Shown: piece after piece, positions 17,801 to 26,910 of the stretch | How the letters are laid out: every line of letters begins with the position of its first letter | Numbering within the stretch: position 1 is the first letter of the stretch | Assembly (NCBI GenBank): GCA_965246835.1 | Contig: CBDFFQ010000002.1 | Location: 186,001 to 250,000 of the forward strand | Direction of reading: 5' to 3' | Length of the DNA: 64,000 nt | DNA from: JANPPS01 sp965246835 | GTDB lineage: Bacteria; Pseudomonadota; Alphaproteobacteria; Acetobacterales; Acetobacteraceae | The notes under the pieces: generated by a model | Told to the model about the DNA's origin: nothing | Databases searched by the model: none | Seen by the model: only the letters and a program-made list of their open reading frames with translations | Position numbers and translations under genes: made by a program

Positions 17801-18122
17801 GCGCGCCGTTGGCCGCCAATTTCATGGCGGTGTTGAGCGCGGTCTGCCCGCCCATGGTCGGCAGCAAGGCGTCCGGCTTTTCGCGGGCGATGATCTTTTC
17901 GACGATCTCGGGCGTGATGGGTTCGATATAGGTGGCGTCGGCGAGGCCCGGGTCGGTCATGATGGTGGCCGGGTTGGAGTTGACCAGGATGACCCGGTAT
18001 CCCTCGGCCCGTAAGGCCTTGCAGGCTTGGGCGCCGGAGTAGTCGAACTCGCAGGCCTGCCCGATCACGATGGGGCCGGCGCCGATGATCATGATGGATT
18101 TGAGGTCGGTGCGCTTGGGCAT
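14877..18122 (-). CDS. carB: Carbamoyl-phosphate synthase large subunit
   Basis: A 1081-residue synthetase subunit that uses bicarbonate, two ATP and ammonia (delivered from CarA) to make carbamoyl phosphate for arginine and pyrimidines. It shows the two homologous halves: GAGPIVIGQACEFDYSG near residue 15 and GGGPNRIGQGIEFDYCC near 560, each starting an ATP-grasp unit. FVLEVNPRASRTVPFVAKATG closes the second. The C-terminal allosteric MGS-like domain is present (TRGTAGRIRDAGLPV). Length and motifs are normal. It is separated from carA by the ATPase gene at 18144, which ends 21 bases upstream. A perfect GCTCGCGAGC palindrome (18127-18136) sits in that gap. Confidence 0.97.
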   Translation of the reverse strand: MPKRTDLKSIMIIGAGPIVIGQACEFDYSGAQACKALRAEGYRVILVNSNPATIMTDPGLADATYIEPITPEIVEKIIAREKPDALLPTMGGQTALNTAMKLAANGALERHGVELIGAKADVIDRAEDRLKFRDAMAEIGIESPRSAIAHTMAEAREALALVGLPAVIRPSFTLGGTGGGIAYNKEEFEQIVSGGLEASPTTEVLVEESVLGWKEYEMEVVRDTADNCIIICAIENVDPMGIHTGDSVTVAPALTLTDKEYQIMRDASIACLRKIGVETGGSNVQFAVNPADGRLVVIEMNPRVSRSSALASKATGFPIAKIAAKLAVGYTLDELKNDITRTTPASFEPTIDYVVVKIPRFTFEKFPGTPALLSTSMKSVGEAMAIGRCFAEALQKGLRSMETGFAGLDPVEPPGDGGHDAFRAALSKPSPDRIVMAAQALRAGLSVEDIHEISKFDPWFLRELERIIAAERAVEAEGLPTEAGAMRRLKALGFSDRQLARLSGRSEADVFAARTKLGVQPVYKRIDTCAGEFASATPYMYSTYEGGYGVPACESDPTGRDKIVILGGGPNRIGQGIEFDYCCVHAAYALRDAGFETIMVNCNPETVSTDYDTSDRLYFEPLTAEDVIALVRKEQQNGKVLGCIVQYGGQTPLNLSQALTDAGIPILGTSADAIDLAEDRERFQALLHKLGLRQPENGTARSTSEAEEVAERVGYPVVMRPSFVLGGRAMEIVHDRAGLIRYMRVSGEAALAGGPILIDRYLNDAIEVDVDCISDGTTVYVAGVMEHIEEAGIHSGDSACSLPPYSLSPSTITELKAQTEEMARALGVVGLMNVQYAIKDDMIFVLEVNPRASRTVPFVAKATGVPIAKIGARVMAGARLSEFKLDDEAIAPHVAVKEAVFPFARFVGVDTILGPEMKSTGEVMGLDASFERAFAKAQLGAGVKLPMAGTVFLSVREGDKVGLVPMARRLTDMGFAILATRGTAGRIRDAGLPVKTVNKVLEGRPHCVDAIRSGEVQLVINTAGSPQSVSDSFDIRRSALLHGVPHYTTIAGARAAVHAIAAMKGGTLEVAPLQSYFRGSY

Positions 18123-18143
18123 TGTCGCTCGCGAGCTATGAGG

Positions 18144-19334
18144 TCAGGGTGAGGGCAGTGCGTCGGGCATTGCCCGGCACATGAATTCGTCGAAGAGCGG
18201 GACGGTGAAGGCGGTGTCGCCGTGAGCCGGACTGTAAATCATGCCTTTTGCGATCAATCCGCTTCGGAGCGGGCCCGCGCTGGTGACACTGATCCTGAGC
18301 CGCTCCGCGATATCTCCTGATCGGTGAGGTCCGGGGCCGAGCGCCGCCATGGCGCGCAGATAGTCCCGCTCGCGGGGGGTGAGCCGATCGAGCCGCACGC
18401 GAAAGAAGCTCTCGTCAAGCGCGCGAATGGCACGGGGGCTGGCAGCCGCCACGTCGGCGCCGGTGATGGGCGACGCCGTGGCGACGTTCCAGGCGTGGTA
18501 CCCCCATTCCTGGAGAAAATACGGATAGCCCTTGCTGACGGCCAGTATGCCGTCCAACGCGTCCTCGGAGTAGGCTACGCCCTCCTGCTTCGCCGGCTCG
18601 ACGAGGGCGCGGGCTGCGTCGTCGGGTCCCAGCGCGTCCACGGTGGGAAAGTCGAACAGGCGTTCGGCATACGACTTGGAACGGCCACTCAGGCCCACGA
18701 CTTGTGGCAGCCCGGCCGCGATCATAATCAGCGGCAACACGTCCTGCGCCATGCGGTGCAGCGCCATAATCAGTGCGCTCATATCCCGCTCGGAGAGATA
18801 CTGGATCTCATCGATAACAAGACACACCGCCGTTTGTCTCGACTGCGCTGCCCGGGCGACGGCGGCGAACAGCTCGGGCAGATCGGCCTCGATATCGCCG
18901 CTATCGGCTGAGCCGTCTTCGCCATCGATCGACATCGACAGGTCAGCCCCGCCGTAGGAGACCTTGACCGTGGACATGAAGCTCTTCAGGACCCGCAACC
19001 CGCGCTTGACCTGCTCGCTCAGCGCCTGGCCACGATCCAGCTCAAGCAGCATGCGCCTGAGAGGCGGAACCAGGAGCTGGGCCAAAGTTTTCGCCTCGTG
19101 CGCCTCGATCAGGCACGTTTTGAAGCCTTGCTCCTCTGCGATCCGTTTGACCTGGTTCAAGAGTACGGTTTTGCCGACGCCACGCAGGCCTACTGCTATG
19201 TAGCTTTTCGCCGAGCGCCCTAACTTGATCCGGGCGAGTGCGATCCGTGCGCGGTCCAACAGGGCACTACGTCCGGTCAATTCGGGCGGCGGTGTACCAG
19301 CGCCAGGCACATAGGGGTTTCTTACGGGGTCCAT
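18144..19334 (-). CDS. AAA-type ATPase with C-terminal winged helix, inserted between carA and carB
   Basis: A 396-residue ATP-binding protein. Walker A is GLRGVGKT (residues 49-56), Walker B is CLVIDEIQYL (171-180), and the sensor-like arginine region is around SGRSKSYAERLFDF. The C-terminal part (RLTPRERDYLRAMAALGPG) looks like a winged helix, as in the archaeal-type/STAND ATPase group. I see no effector, nuclease, TIR or toxin domain. Base composition is visibly lower in GC than the flanking car genes (about 58% in a sampled 60-base piece), and the upstream spacer is AT-rich, which suggests acquisition by transfer. It is transcribed with carA and carB, so it must be transparent to carB expression. 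Function unknown; a regulatory or defence-related switch are both possible. Confidence 0.75.
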   Translation of the reverse strand: MDPVRNPYVPGAGTPPPELTGRSALLDRARIALARIKLGRSAKSYIAVGLRGVGKTVLLNQVKRIAEEQGFKTCLIEAHEAKTLAQLLVPPLRRMLLELDRGQALSEQVKRGLRVLKSFMSTVKVSYGGADLSMSIDGEDGSADSGDIEADLPELFAAVARAAQSRQTAVCLVIDEIQYLSERDMSALIMALHRMAQDVLPLIMIAAGLPQVVGLSGRSKSYAERLFDFPTVDALGPDDAARALVEPAKQEGVAYSEDALDGILAVSKGYPYFLQEWGYHAWNVATASPITGADVAAASPRAIRALDESFFRVRLDRLTPRERDYLRAMAALGPGPHRSGDIAERLRISVTSAGPLRSGLIAKGMIYSPAHGDTAFTVPLFDEFMCRAMPDALPSP

Positions 19335-19393
19335 TTGAAAGAGTTTATCAATCTATACAAATTTTCGTAGCTAATTCGATAAACCTTTTCAAA
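19334..19393. promoter_or_regulatory. AT-rich spacer with imperfect 16-base inverted repeat
   Basis: TTTGAAAGAGTTTATC (19334-19349) and GATAAACCTTTTCAAA (19378-19393) are inverted with 14 of 16 positions matching. One arm touches the start codon of the ATPase gene and the other overlaps the carA stop codon. The enclosed sequence is the most AT-rich stretch in this area and contains TATAGAT-like and TTTGTATAG-like promoter matches on the minus strand. It could be an operator-promoter for the ATPase or the scar of an insertion end. Confidence 0.45.
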
Positions 19394-20735
19394 TCGACGC
19401 CATCACGGCCGTGAACCGCTCGAACAAATGATGGCTGTCCGACGGCCCCGGGCTCGCCTCCGGATGATATTGCACGCTGAAAGCCCGGCGCGCCTCACAG
19501 GCGATGCCCTCGTTGCTGCCATCGAACAGGCTCGTATGGGTCACGCGCACCCCCTCCGGCAGGCTCGCATCATCGACGGCAAAACCGTGGTTCTGGCTAG
19601 TGATCTCCACCCGGCCCGTGGCCAAATCCTTCACCGGCTGGTTAGCGCCGCGGTGGCCGCGGTCCAGCTTGTAGGTGCGGCCGCCCAGGGCCAAGGCCAG
19701 CAATTGGTGGCCGAGGCAGATGCCGAAGACCGGGACCTGCTTGTCCAGCACGCCCTGGATCGCGGGCACGGCATAGACGCCCGTGGCCGCGGGGTCGCCG
19801 GGGCCGTTGCTCAGGAACACGCCGTCGGGCTCATGGCGCAGAATGTCCTCGGCCGTGGCGTCGGCCGGCACCACCGTGACGCGGCAGCCCGCGGCCACCA
19901 GGCAGCGCAGGATATTGCGTTTGGCGCCGTAATCGACCGCGACCACGTGATGCCGGGGCGGCTTGGCCACGTGCTGGTCCGGCCAGGCCCACACGCCTTC
20001 CAACCACGTATAGCTCTGGGTGCAGCTGACTTGCTTGGCGAGGTCCATGCCCTCGAGGCCGGGCCAGGCGGCGGCGCGGGCGTGCAGGGCCGGGAGGTCG
20101 AAGCGGCCGTCCCTGGGGAAGCACAGCACGCCGTGGGGCGGCACGCCGTCGCGGATGCGGAGCGTCAGCGCCCGGGTGTCGACGCCGGACAGGCCGGGCA
20201 CGTTCTGCGCGCGGAGCCAGGCGTCGAGCGGTTGGGCGGCGCGCCAGTTGCTGGGCTCCGTCACGTCCTGCTTCACGATCGCGCCCAGGGCGGCGATGGT
20301 CGTGGCCTCCATGTCCTCGGGGTTCACGCCGGTATTGCCGATATGCGGGAAGGTGAAGGTGATGATTTGCCCGGCGTAGGACGGGTCCGTCAGCGTTTCC
20401 TGGTAGCCGCTCATGCCGGTGTTGAAGCAGATTTCGGCCGGCACGCCGTCGCTGAATGCGCCGAAGCCGCGTCCCCACAGCGCCGTGCCGTCTGCCAGCA
20501 CCAGCACCGCGGTCGCACCCTGGGGAACGTCGGACGGGTTCATGGGAGTGGGCTCCGGGGTTGGGGAGAGGGCGGCGATCGAGAGGCCGGTGGCGGCGAT
20601 GACGGCGGGCCAGTGCTTGCTGGGGACGGCGCCGGACTGGCGCCACTTGCGCACGGCCTCGGTTCCGACATTGGTAAGGCGCGCGGCCGCTTCCGGGCCG
20701 CCCAGCAAGTGGATAATCTCATCGACGGTTGCCAT
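19389..20735 (-). CDS. carA: Carbamoyl-phosphate synthase small subunit with N-terminal HTH fusion
   Basis: A 448-residue glutamine amidotransferase subunit that releases ammonia for CarB. The class I triad is intact: Cys in FGICLGHQ, and His and Glu in QYHPEASPGPSD. Residues 1-55 (MATVDEIIHLLGG...KHWPAVIAATG) are an added helix-turn-helix-like domain of the YdaS/Cro type. I recall databases calling it a carph-isopro domain, named from fusions like this one. A Pro/Thr-rich linker (SPTPEPTP) joins it to CarA proper, which begins at Met65 (base 20543). That ATG has a GGAG nine bases upstream, so a shorter product without the HTH may also be made. A 17-base palindrome lies 12 bases before the start and is a candidate operator. 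Confidence 0.94.
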   Translation of the reverse strand: MATVDEIIHLLGGPEAAARLTNVGTEAVRKWRQSGAVPSKHWPAVIAATGLSIAALSPTPEPTPMNPSDVPQGATAVLVLADGTALWGRGFGAFSDGVPAEICFNTGMSGYQETLTDPSYAGQIITFTFPHIGNTGVNPEDMEATTIAALGAIVKQDVTEPSNWRAAQPLDAWLRAQNVPGLSGVDTRALTLRIRDGVPPHGVLCFPRDGRFDLPALHARAAAWPGLEGMDLAKQVSCTQSYTWLEGVWAWPDQHVAKPPRHHVVAVDYGAKRNILRCLVAAGCRVTVVPADATAEDILRHEPDGVFLSNGPGDPAATGVYAVPAIQGVLDKQVPVFGICLGHQLLALALGGRTYKLDRGHRGANQPVKDLATGRVEITSQNHGFAVDDASLPEGVRVTHTSLFDGSNEGIACEARRAFSVQYHPEASPGPSDSHHLFERFTAVMASI

Positions 20736-20747
20736 GGTTACAGAGTA

Positions 20748-20764
20748 TGGGAAGTTTCTTCCCA
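20748..20764. promoter_or_regulatory. Perfect palindrome upstream of carA (candidate operator)
   Basis: TGGGAAG-TTT-CTTCCCA has 7-base perfect arms and lies 12 bases upstream of the carA start codon, in the divergent region shared with the yqeY-dnaG-rpoD genes. Because CarA itself starts with a helix-turn-helix domain, this is a candidate binding site for autoregulation. This is an inference; there is no direct evidence of binding. Confidence 0.45.
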
Positions 20765-20822
20765 GGACAAGCGGATGATGCGCTCTGCCGGAAATTTACT
20801 CCGGCGGGCAGAGGAGGCAGGT

Positions 20823-21278
20823 ATGGCGTTGCGGACCGAGTTCATGGATGCGCTAAAAACCTCGATGAAAGCGGGTGACGCCCCGCGCACCTCGACGCTG
20901 CGTATGATCCTGGCCCGGCTCAAGGACGCCGATATCGCGGCCCGGCCCCAGGGCGTGACTGCCGTTTCCGACGACGACGTGATGGGCCTGCTGCGCGGCA
21001 TGGTGAAATCGCGCCGGGAATCCGTGACCATGTATGAGCAGGGCAATAGGCCGGAGCTGGCGGCGAAGGAGTTGGCAGAGATCGCGGTGATCGAGAGCTT
21101 TTTGCCGCAGCAGATGTCGGACGCCGATCTGGGGGCGGCCGTGGCGGCTGCGATCGCGGAGAGCGGGGCCGTGGGCGTGAAGGAGATGGGCAAGGTAATG
21201 GCCGCGCTGAAGGCGAAGCACGGGGCGGCGCTGGACATGGGACGCGCCGGGCCGCTGGTGCGGGCGCGTTTGGCCTGA
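20823..21278 (+). CDS. GatB/YqeY domain protein
   Basis: A 151-residue helical protein of the YqeY family, related to the tRNA-binding tail of GatB. Motifs include RLKDADIAARPQG, MVKSRRESVTMYEQGNRPELAAKE and the C-terminal GVKEMGKVMAALKAKHG. It may assist amidotransferase or tRNA-related reactions, but its precise role is unknown. A strong GGAGG ribosome site precedes the ATG. The leader holds a hairpin (CTCTGCC 20783-20789 with GGCAGAG 20807-20813). It starts the widely conserved yqeY-dnaG-rpoD block, with dnaG 4 bases downstream. Confidence 0.92.
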   Translation: MALRTEFMDALKTSMKAGDAPRTSTLRMILARLKDADIAARPQGVTAVSDDDVMGLLRGMVKSRRESVTMYEQGNRPELAAKELAEIAVIESFLPQQMSDADLGAAVAAAIAESGAVGVKEMGKVMAALKAKHGAALDMGRAGPLVRARLA

Positions 21279-21282
21279 CGCG

Positions 21283-23055
21283 ATGGCGCTGCCGCCGCAA
21301 TTCCTGGATGAGCTCAGGGCGCGCACGCCGCTCAACGCGCTGATCGGGCGCCGGGTCAAGCTCAGCAAGTCCGGGCGGGACTGGAAGGGGTGCTGCCCGT
21401 TCCACGGCGAGAAATCGCCCAGCTTCCACGTGTATGACGACCATTTCCATTGCTATGGCTGCGGCGCGCATGGCGATGCGATCAGCTTCGTCATGCAAAG
21501 CGCCGGGGCGTCGTTTCCGGAGGCGGTGGAGCAGCTGGCGGCGGAGGCCGGGCTGGAGGTGCCGCGGCAATCGGCGCGGGCGGTGGAGGCGGAGCGCGCG
21601 CGGCTCGACCTGCATCAGGTGCTGGACGCCGCGCAGGCCAGCTTTGCCCGGCGGCTGCGGGAGCCCGAGGGGCGGGCGGCGCTGACCTATCTGCTGGGGC
21701 GTGGGCTGACGGAGATGACCATCGCCAAATTCGGCTTGGGCTGGAGCGGGGATGGGCGGGGCGCGCTGGTGTCGGAGCTGGGCCGGGCCGGGGTGGAGCC
21801 GCGGCAGATGCTGGAGGTCGGGTTGCTGCGGGATCCCGAGGATGGCGGGGCGCTCCGAGAACTGTATTGGGGCCGGATCACCTTTCCGATCCGGGAGCGC
21901 CGCGGCCGGCTGATCAGCTTCGGCGGGCGCACGCTGGGGGATGCGAAACCCAAATACATCAATGGGCCGGAGACGCCGGTCTTTTCCAAGAAGCGCACGC
22001 TGTATGCGCTGGACCTCGCCCGGGCCGGGCTGCGCAGCGATGCGCGGCTGGTGGTGGCGGAGGGATACATGGACGTGATCGCGCTGCACCAGGCCGGGTT
22101 CGCGGGGGCGGTGGCGCCGCTGGGCACGGCGCTCACGGCCGAGCAGCTGGAGGAATTGTGGCGGCTGTCACCGGAGCCGGTGCTGTGCTTCGACGGCGAT
22201 GCGGCGGGCGGGCGGGCGGCGGCGCGGGTCGCGGAATTGTGCCTGCCGATGCTGACGCCGGAGCGGACCCTTCGCTTCGCCTCGCTGCCGGCCGGGGAGG
22301 ATCCGGACACGCTCATCCGCAAGCAGGGCGCCGCTGCGTTCCAGTCCGTGCTGGATGGCTCCCGGCCGTTGGCGGAGGCGCTGTATGCGATCCTGCGCGA
22401 GCAAGGCAGCGGGGAGGGGCCGGAGCAGCGGGCGGCGCTGCGGGCGCGGCTGATCGCGGCGGCGGCGCGGATCGAGGACAAGTCGCTGGCGTCCGAGTAT
22501 CGCGGGGCGCTGCTGGACCGGTTCTTCGCCGCTCGCGCGCGGAAGGGCAAGGCGGCGCCCCGCGCCATCCCGCGGGCGCTGCGCATCGGTGGCCCGGCAC
22601 AGGCGCAGGCGGAGCGGGCGCGCTGCCTCGTGGCCATCCTGCTGCGGCATCCCGATTTGCTGCGGGATACGGAGGAGGCGTTCGCCAAGCTCGAGTTGCC
22701 GGAGCCACTGGCGGGGTTGCGGGACGAAATGCTGGCGGTTGCCGACCATGGGGCGCTTGATTCGGCAGCACTCCTCGCCCATTTAGCGTCTTCGGGATCG
22801 GCGGACACGGCCGTATCGGTGCTATCGGCGCACCCCATGCCGCTGCCGGTCTGCGCCCATCCGGGCGCCATGCCGGCCGATGCCGAGGCGGGATGGTGGG
22901 AGATTTTTGGCCTGATGCATGTGACCAGCCTGCAGGAAGACGTGGTGGCGGCGGGCCGGGATTTCGCGGCGGCGCCAAACCAGGCGACGCAGGACCGCCT
23001 GATCGCGCTGACCGAGGCGCTGGACCACCTCACGAACCCGCAATCCCAGGACTGA
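21283..23055 (+). CDS. dnaG: DNA primase
   Basis: A 590-residue primase that makes RNA primers at the replication fork. The N-terminal CHC2 zinc finger is complete: Cys38, His41, Cys57 and Cys60 in CCPFHGEKSPSF and FHCYGCG. The core has SFGGRTLGDAKPKYINGPET, and the Toprim metal site is VVAEGYMDVIALHQAGF plus CFDGDAAGGRAA. The C-terminal helicase-binding part is poorly conserved and ends with a helical segment. The gene belongs to the macromolecular-synthesis block with yqeY (4 bases upstream) and rpoD (62 bases downstream). Confidence 0.96.
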   Translation: MALPPQFLDELRARTPLNALIGRRVKLSKSGRDWKGCCPFHGEKSPSFHVYDDHFHCYGCGAHGDAISFVMQSAGASFPEAVEQLAAEAGLEVPRQSARAVEAERARLDLHQVLDAAQASFARRLREPEGRAALTYLLGRGLTEMTIAKFGLGWSGDGRGALVSELGRAGVEPRQMLEVGLLRDPEDGGALRELYWGRITFPIRERRGRLISFGGRTLGDAKPKYINGPETPVFSKKRTLYALDLARAGLRSDARLVVAEGYMDVIALHQAGFAGAVAPLGTALTAEQLEELWRLSPEPVLCFDGDAAGGRAAARVAELCLPMLTPERTLRFASLPAGEDPDTLIRKQGAAAFQSVLDGSRPLAEALYAILREQGSGEGPEQRAALRARLIAAAARIEDKSLASEYRGALLDRFFAARARKGKAAPRAIPRALRIGGPAQAQAERARCLVAILLRHPDLLRDTEEAFAKLELPEPLAGLRDEMLAVADHGALDSAALLAHLASSGSADTAVSVLSAHPMPLPVCAHPGAMPADAEAGWWEIFGLMHVTSLQEDVVAAGRDFAAAPNQATQDRLIALTEALDHLTNPQSQD

Positions 23056-23117
23056 GGTCCGGGGCCGTATTTTTTGCCCGGGACGCCGGGCCGAACCGTT
23101 TTGGAGTGCCCTGACCA

Positions 23118-25058
<1,941 letters not shown>

Positions 25059-25063
25059 CGCCC

Positions 25064-25633
25064 ATGCTTGCGGAGTCGTCATCGACGGTCAGGGTCGGCG
25101 TGACCGTGACGTTCCTGCGGCTGGAGCAGGCTGCGGAGCCGCCGGCCGCGTCGCTGCCGGCGGCGACGCGGCTGGTGGAGGTCGAGTGCTGCACTGTCGG
25201 CTTCTACCGCTATCTCTATGACACCGTGGGCGCGGCGCATGTCTGGTGGCTGCGCCGGTCGATCACCGACGGCGCGCTGCTCACGATCCTTCTGGACCCC
25301 GCCGTTTCGATCCATGTCCTGTATGCCGGGGGTGAGCCGGCTGGCTTCTTCGAGCTGGACCGGCGGGCGCTGCCGACGGTGAACCTCAGCTATTTCGGCC
25401 TGTTGCCGCGTGCGACCGGACATGGCTTGGGCCGGGCGTTCCTGCATGCGGCCATCGCGACGGCGCGCGGGATGGGCGCGCGGGCGATCACGGTGAATAC
25501 GTGCACGGCGGATCATCCGCGGGCGTTGCCGAGCTATTTGCGCGCCGGGTTCCGGCCCACGCGGACGGTGCGCGAAATCTGGGACGTGCCGACCCGGCTC
25601 GGCCTGTCCATTCCGGCGCATTTGCTCGTATAA
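25064..25633 (+). CDS. GNAT family N-acetyltransferase
   Basis: A 189-residue GCN5-type acetyltransferase. The acetyl-CoA-binding motif A is LLPRATGHGLGRAFLHAAI, and the C-terminal half has VNTCTADHPRALPSYLRAGFRP, the usual helix 4/strand 6 region. An aromatic segment (YRYLYDTVGAAHVWWLR) may form the substrate pocket. It is only 5 bases after rpoD, so it is probably read from the same transcript, although no functional link is known. The N-terminus is uncertain. The substrate is unknown. Confidence 0.82.
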   Translation: MLAESSSTVRVGVTVTFLRLEQAAEPPAASLPAATRLVEVECCTVGFYRYLYDTVGAAHVWWLRRSITDGALLTILLDPAVSIHVLYAGGEPAGFFELDRRALPTVNLSYFGLLPRATGHGLGRAFLHAAIATARGMGARAITVNTCTADHPRALPSYLRAGFRPTRTVREIWDVPTRLGLSIPAHLLV

Positions 25634-25634
25634 G

Positions 25635-25652
25635 CCTCCGTAAAACCGGAGG
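25635..25652 (+). promoter_or_regulatory. Hairpin that pairs the ribosome site of the next gene
   Basis: CCTCCG (25635-25640) is fully complementary to CGGAGG (25647-25652) across a 6-base loop. The right arm is the strong Shine-Dalgarno sequence of the binding-protein gene at 25663. The hairpin could weakly terminate the rpoD-GNAT transcript or mask the ribosome site. It is short, so the effect may be modest. Confidence 0.4.
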
Positions 25653-25662
25653 AATCGATCGA

Positions 25663-26850
25663 ATGCGCCTAGGCCTCATTGCCGCCCTGCTGCTCGGCAC
25701 CAGCATCTCGGCCCATGCGGAACTGCCGTTGCTGAAGATCGGCGTGCTGAACGACGCGTCCGGCCCGTTCGCCGACCAGTCCGGCCGCGGCTCCGTGGTC
25801 GCGGCGCAGTTGGCGGCGGATGATTTCGCGAAGGAAGCGCCGGGCGTGAAGGTGGAGATCGTCTATGGCGACCACCAGAACAAGCCCGATATCGGCAGCC
25901 AGATCGTGCGCGCCTGGGTGGACCGGGACGGGGTGGTGGCGGTGGCGGACGCGGTGAACTCCGCCGTCGGCCTCGCGGTCAACGACATCATGCGGGAGCG
26001 GCATCGCACGTTCATCGCCAGCAACGTCGGCACGTCCGACCTCACGGGCAAGGCGTGCGCGCCGACCACGGTGCAATGGACGTTCGACACGTGGGCGTTC
26101 GGTAACTCGGCGGCGCGAGCGCTGAAGGATGTGGGGCCGTTCTATTTCATGTCGTTCGACTATGCGCTGGGGCAGGCGCTGGAGCGGGATACCACGGCGG
26201 CGTTGAAGGCGATGGGCGGCACGGTCGCGGGGTCGGTCAAGCATCCGTTGGGGACCACGGATTTCTCGTCCTATCTGCTGCAGGCGCAGGCGTCGGGCGC
26301 CAAGGTGATCGCGTTCGCCAGCACCGGCACGGATTTCATCAACGCGGCCAAGCAGGCAGCGGAGTTCGGGGTCAACAAAACCGCGACCATCACCGGGCTG
26401 TTCACGCAGATCACGGACGTGGAGTCATTGGGCCTGCAGGCGGCGCAGGGGCTGGTTGCGACCGAGGCGTTCTATTGGGACCTGAATGAGGAAACGCGGG
26501 CGTTCACCAAGCGGTTCGCCGAGAAGATGCCGGGCCGGGTGCCGACGGAGAACCAGGCCGGCGTCTATTCCAGCGTGCTGGCCTATCTGCGGGCGGCGAA
26601 GGCGGCGGACAGCATCGAGGGGGAGCGCGTGGTCGAGGCGATGCGCCGCGCCCCGATCGAGGACAAGCTGTTCGGCACCGTGACCGTGCGCCCCGACGGC
26701 CGGGCGGTGCACGCCATGCACGTGTTCCGCGTGAAAGCGCCGGCGGCCAGCACGTCCCGCTGGGACGTATACAGCCTGGTTTCGACGATCCCTGCCGCCG
26801 AGGCATTTCGGCCACTGGAGCAGGGCGGCTGCCCGATGCTCACAAAATAG
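25663..26850 (+). CDS. ABC transporter substrate-binding protein, branched-chain amino-acid type
   Basis: A 395-residue periplasmic binding protein with a signal peptide (MRLGLIAALLLGTSISAHA) and the LivJ/type 1 peripheral fold starting LLKIGVLNDASGPFADQSG. Family segments include VAVADAVNSAVGLAVNDI, TFIASNVGTSDLTG and a C-terminal VRPDGRAVHAMHVFRVK. Such proteins bind amino acids, amides or aromatic acids for uptake. No permease or ATPase gene is adjacent, so it is an orphan binding protein or serves a transporter elsewhere. The ATG at 25663 follows a strong GGAGG. The ligand is unknown. Confidence 0.9.
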   Translation: MRLGLIAALLLGTSISAHAELPLLKIGVLNDASGPFADQSGRGSVVAAQLAADDFAKEAPGVKVEIVYGDHQNKPDIGSQIVRAWVDRDGVVAVADAVNSAVGLAVNDIMRERHRTFIASNVGTSDLTGKACAPTTVQWTFDTWAFGNSAARALKDVGPFYFMSFDYALGQALERDTTAALKAMGGTVAGSVKHPLGTTDFSSYLLQAQASGAKVIAFASTGTDFINAAKQAAEFGVNKTATITGLFTQITDVESLGLQAAQGLVATEAFYWDLNEETRAFTKRFAEKMPGRVPTENQAGVYSSVLAYLRAAKAADSIEGERVVEAMRRAPIEDKLFGTVTVRPDGRAVHAMHVFRVKAPAASTSRWDVYSLVSTIPAAEAFRPLEQGGCPMLTK

Positions 26851-26910
26851 TTGGAACTCACCGCTGCGTGGGTTCGTTGCTTCGAGCACACGATCTGAAC
26901 GGCGGATGCG

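Noticed and set aside
18144..19334. Calling the car-operon ATPase an anti-phage defence protein
   Set aside because: Only a nucleotide-binding core and a winged helix are visible. No effector domain or neighbouring defence gene is present, so defence is left as one possibility only.
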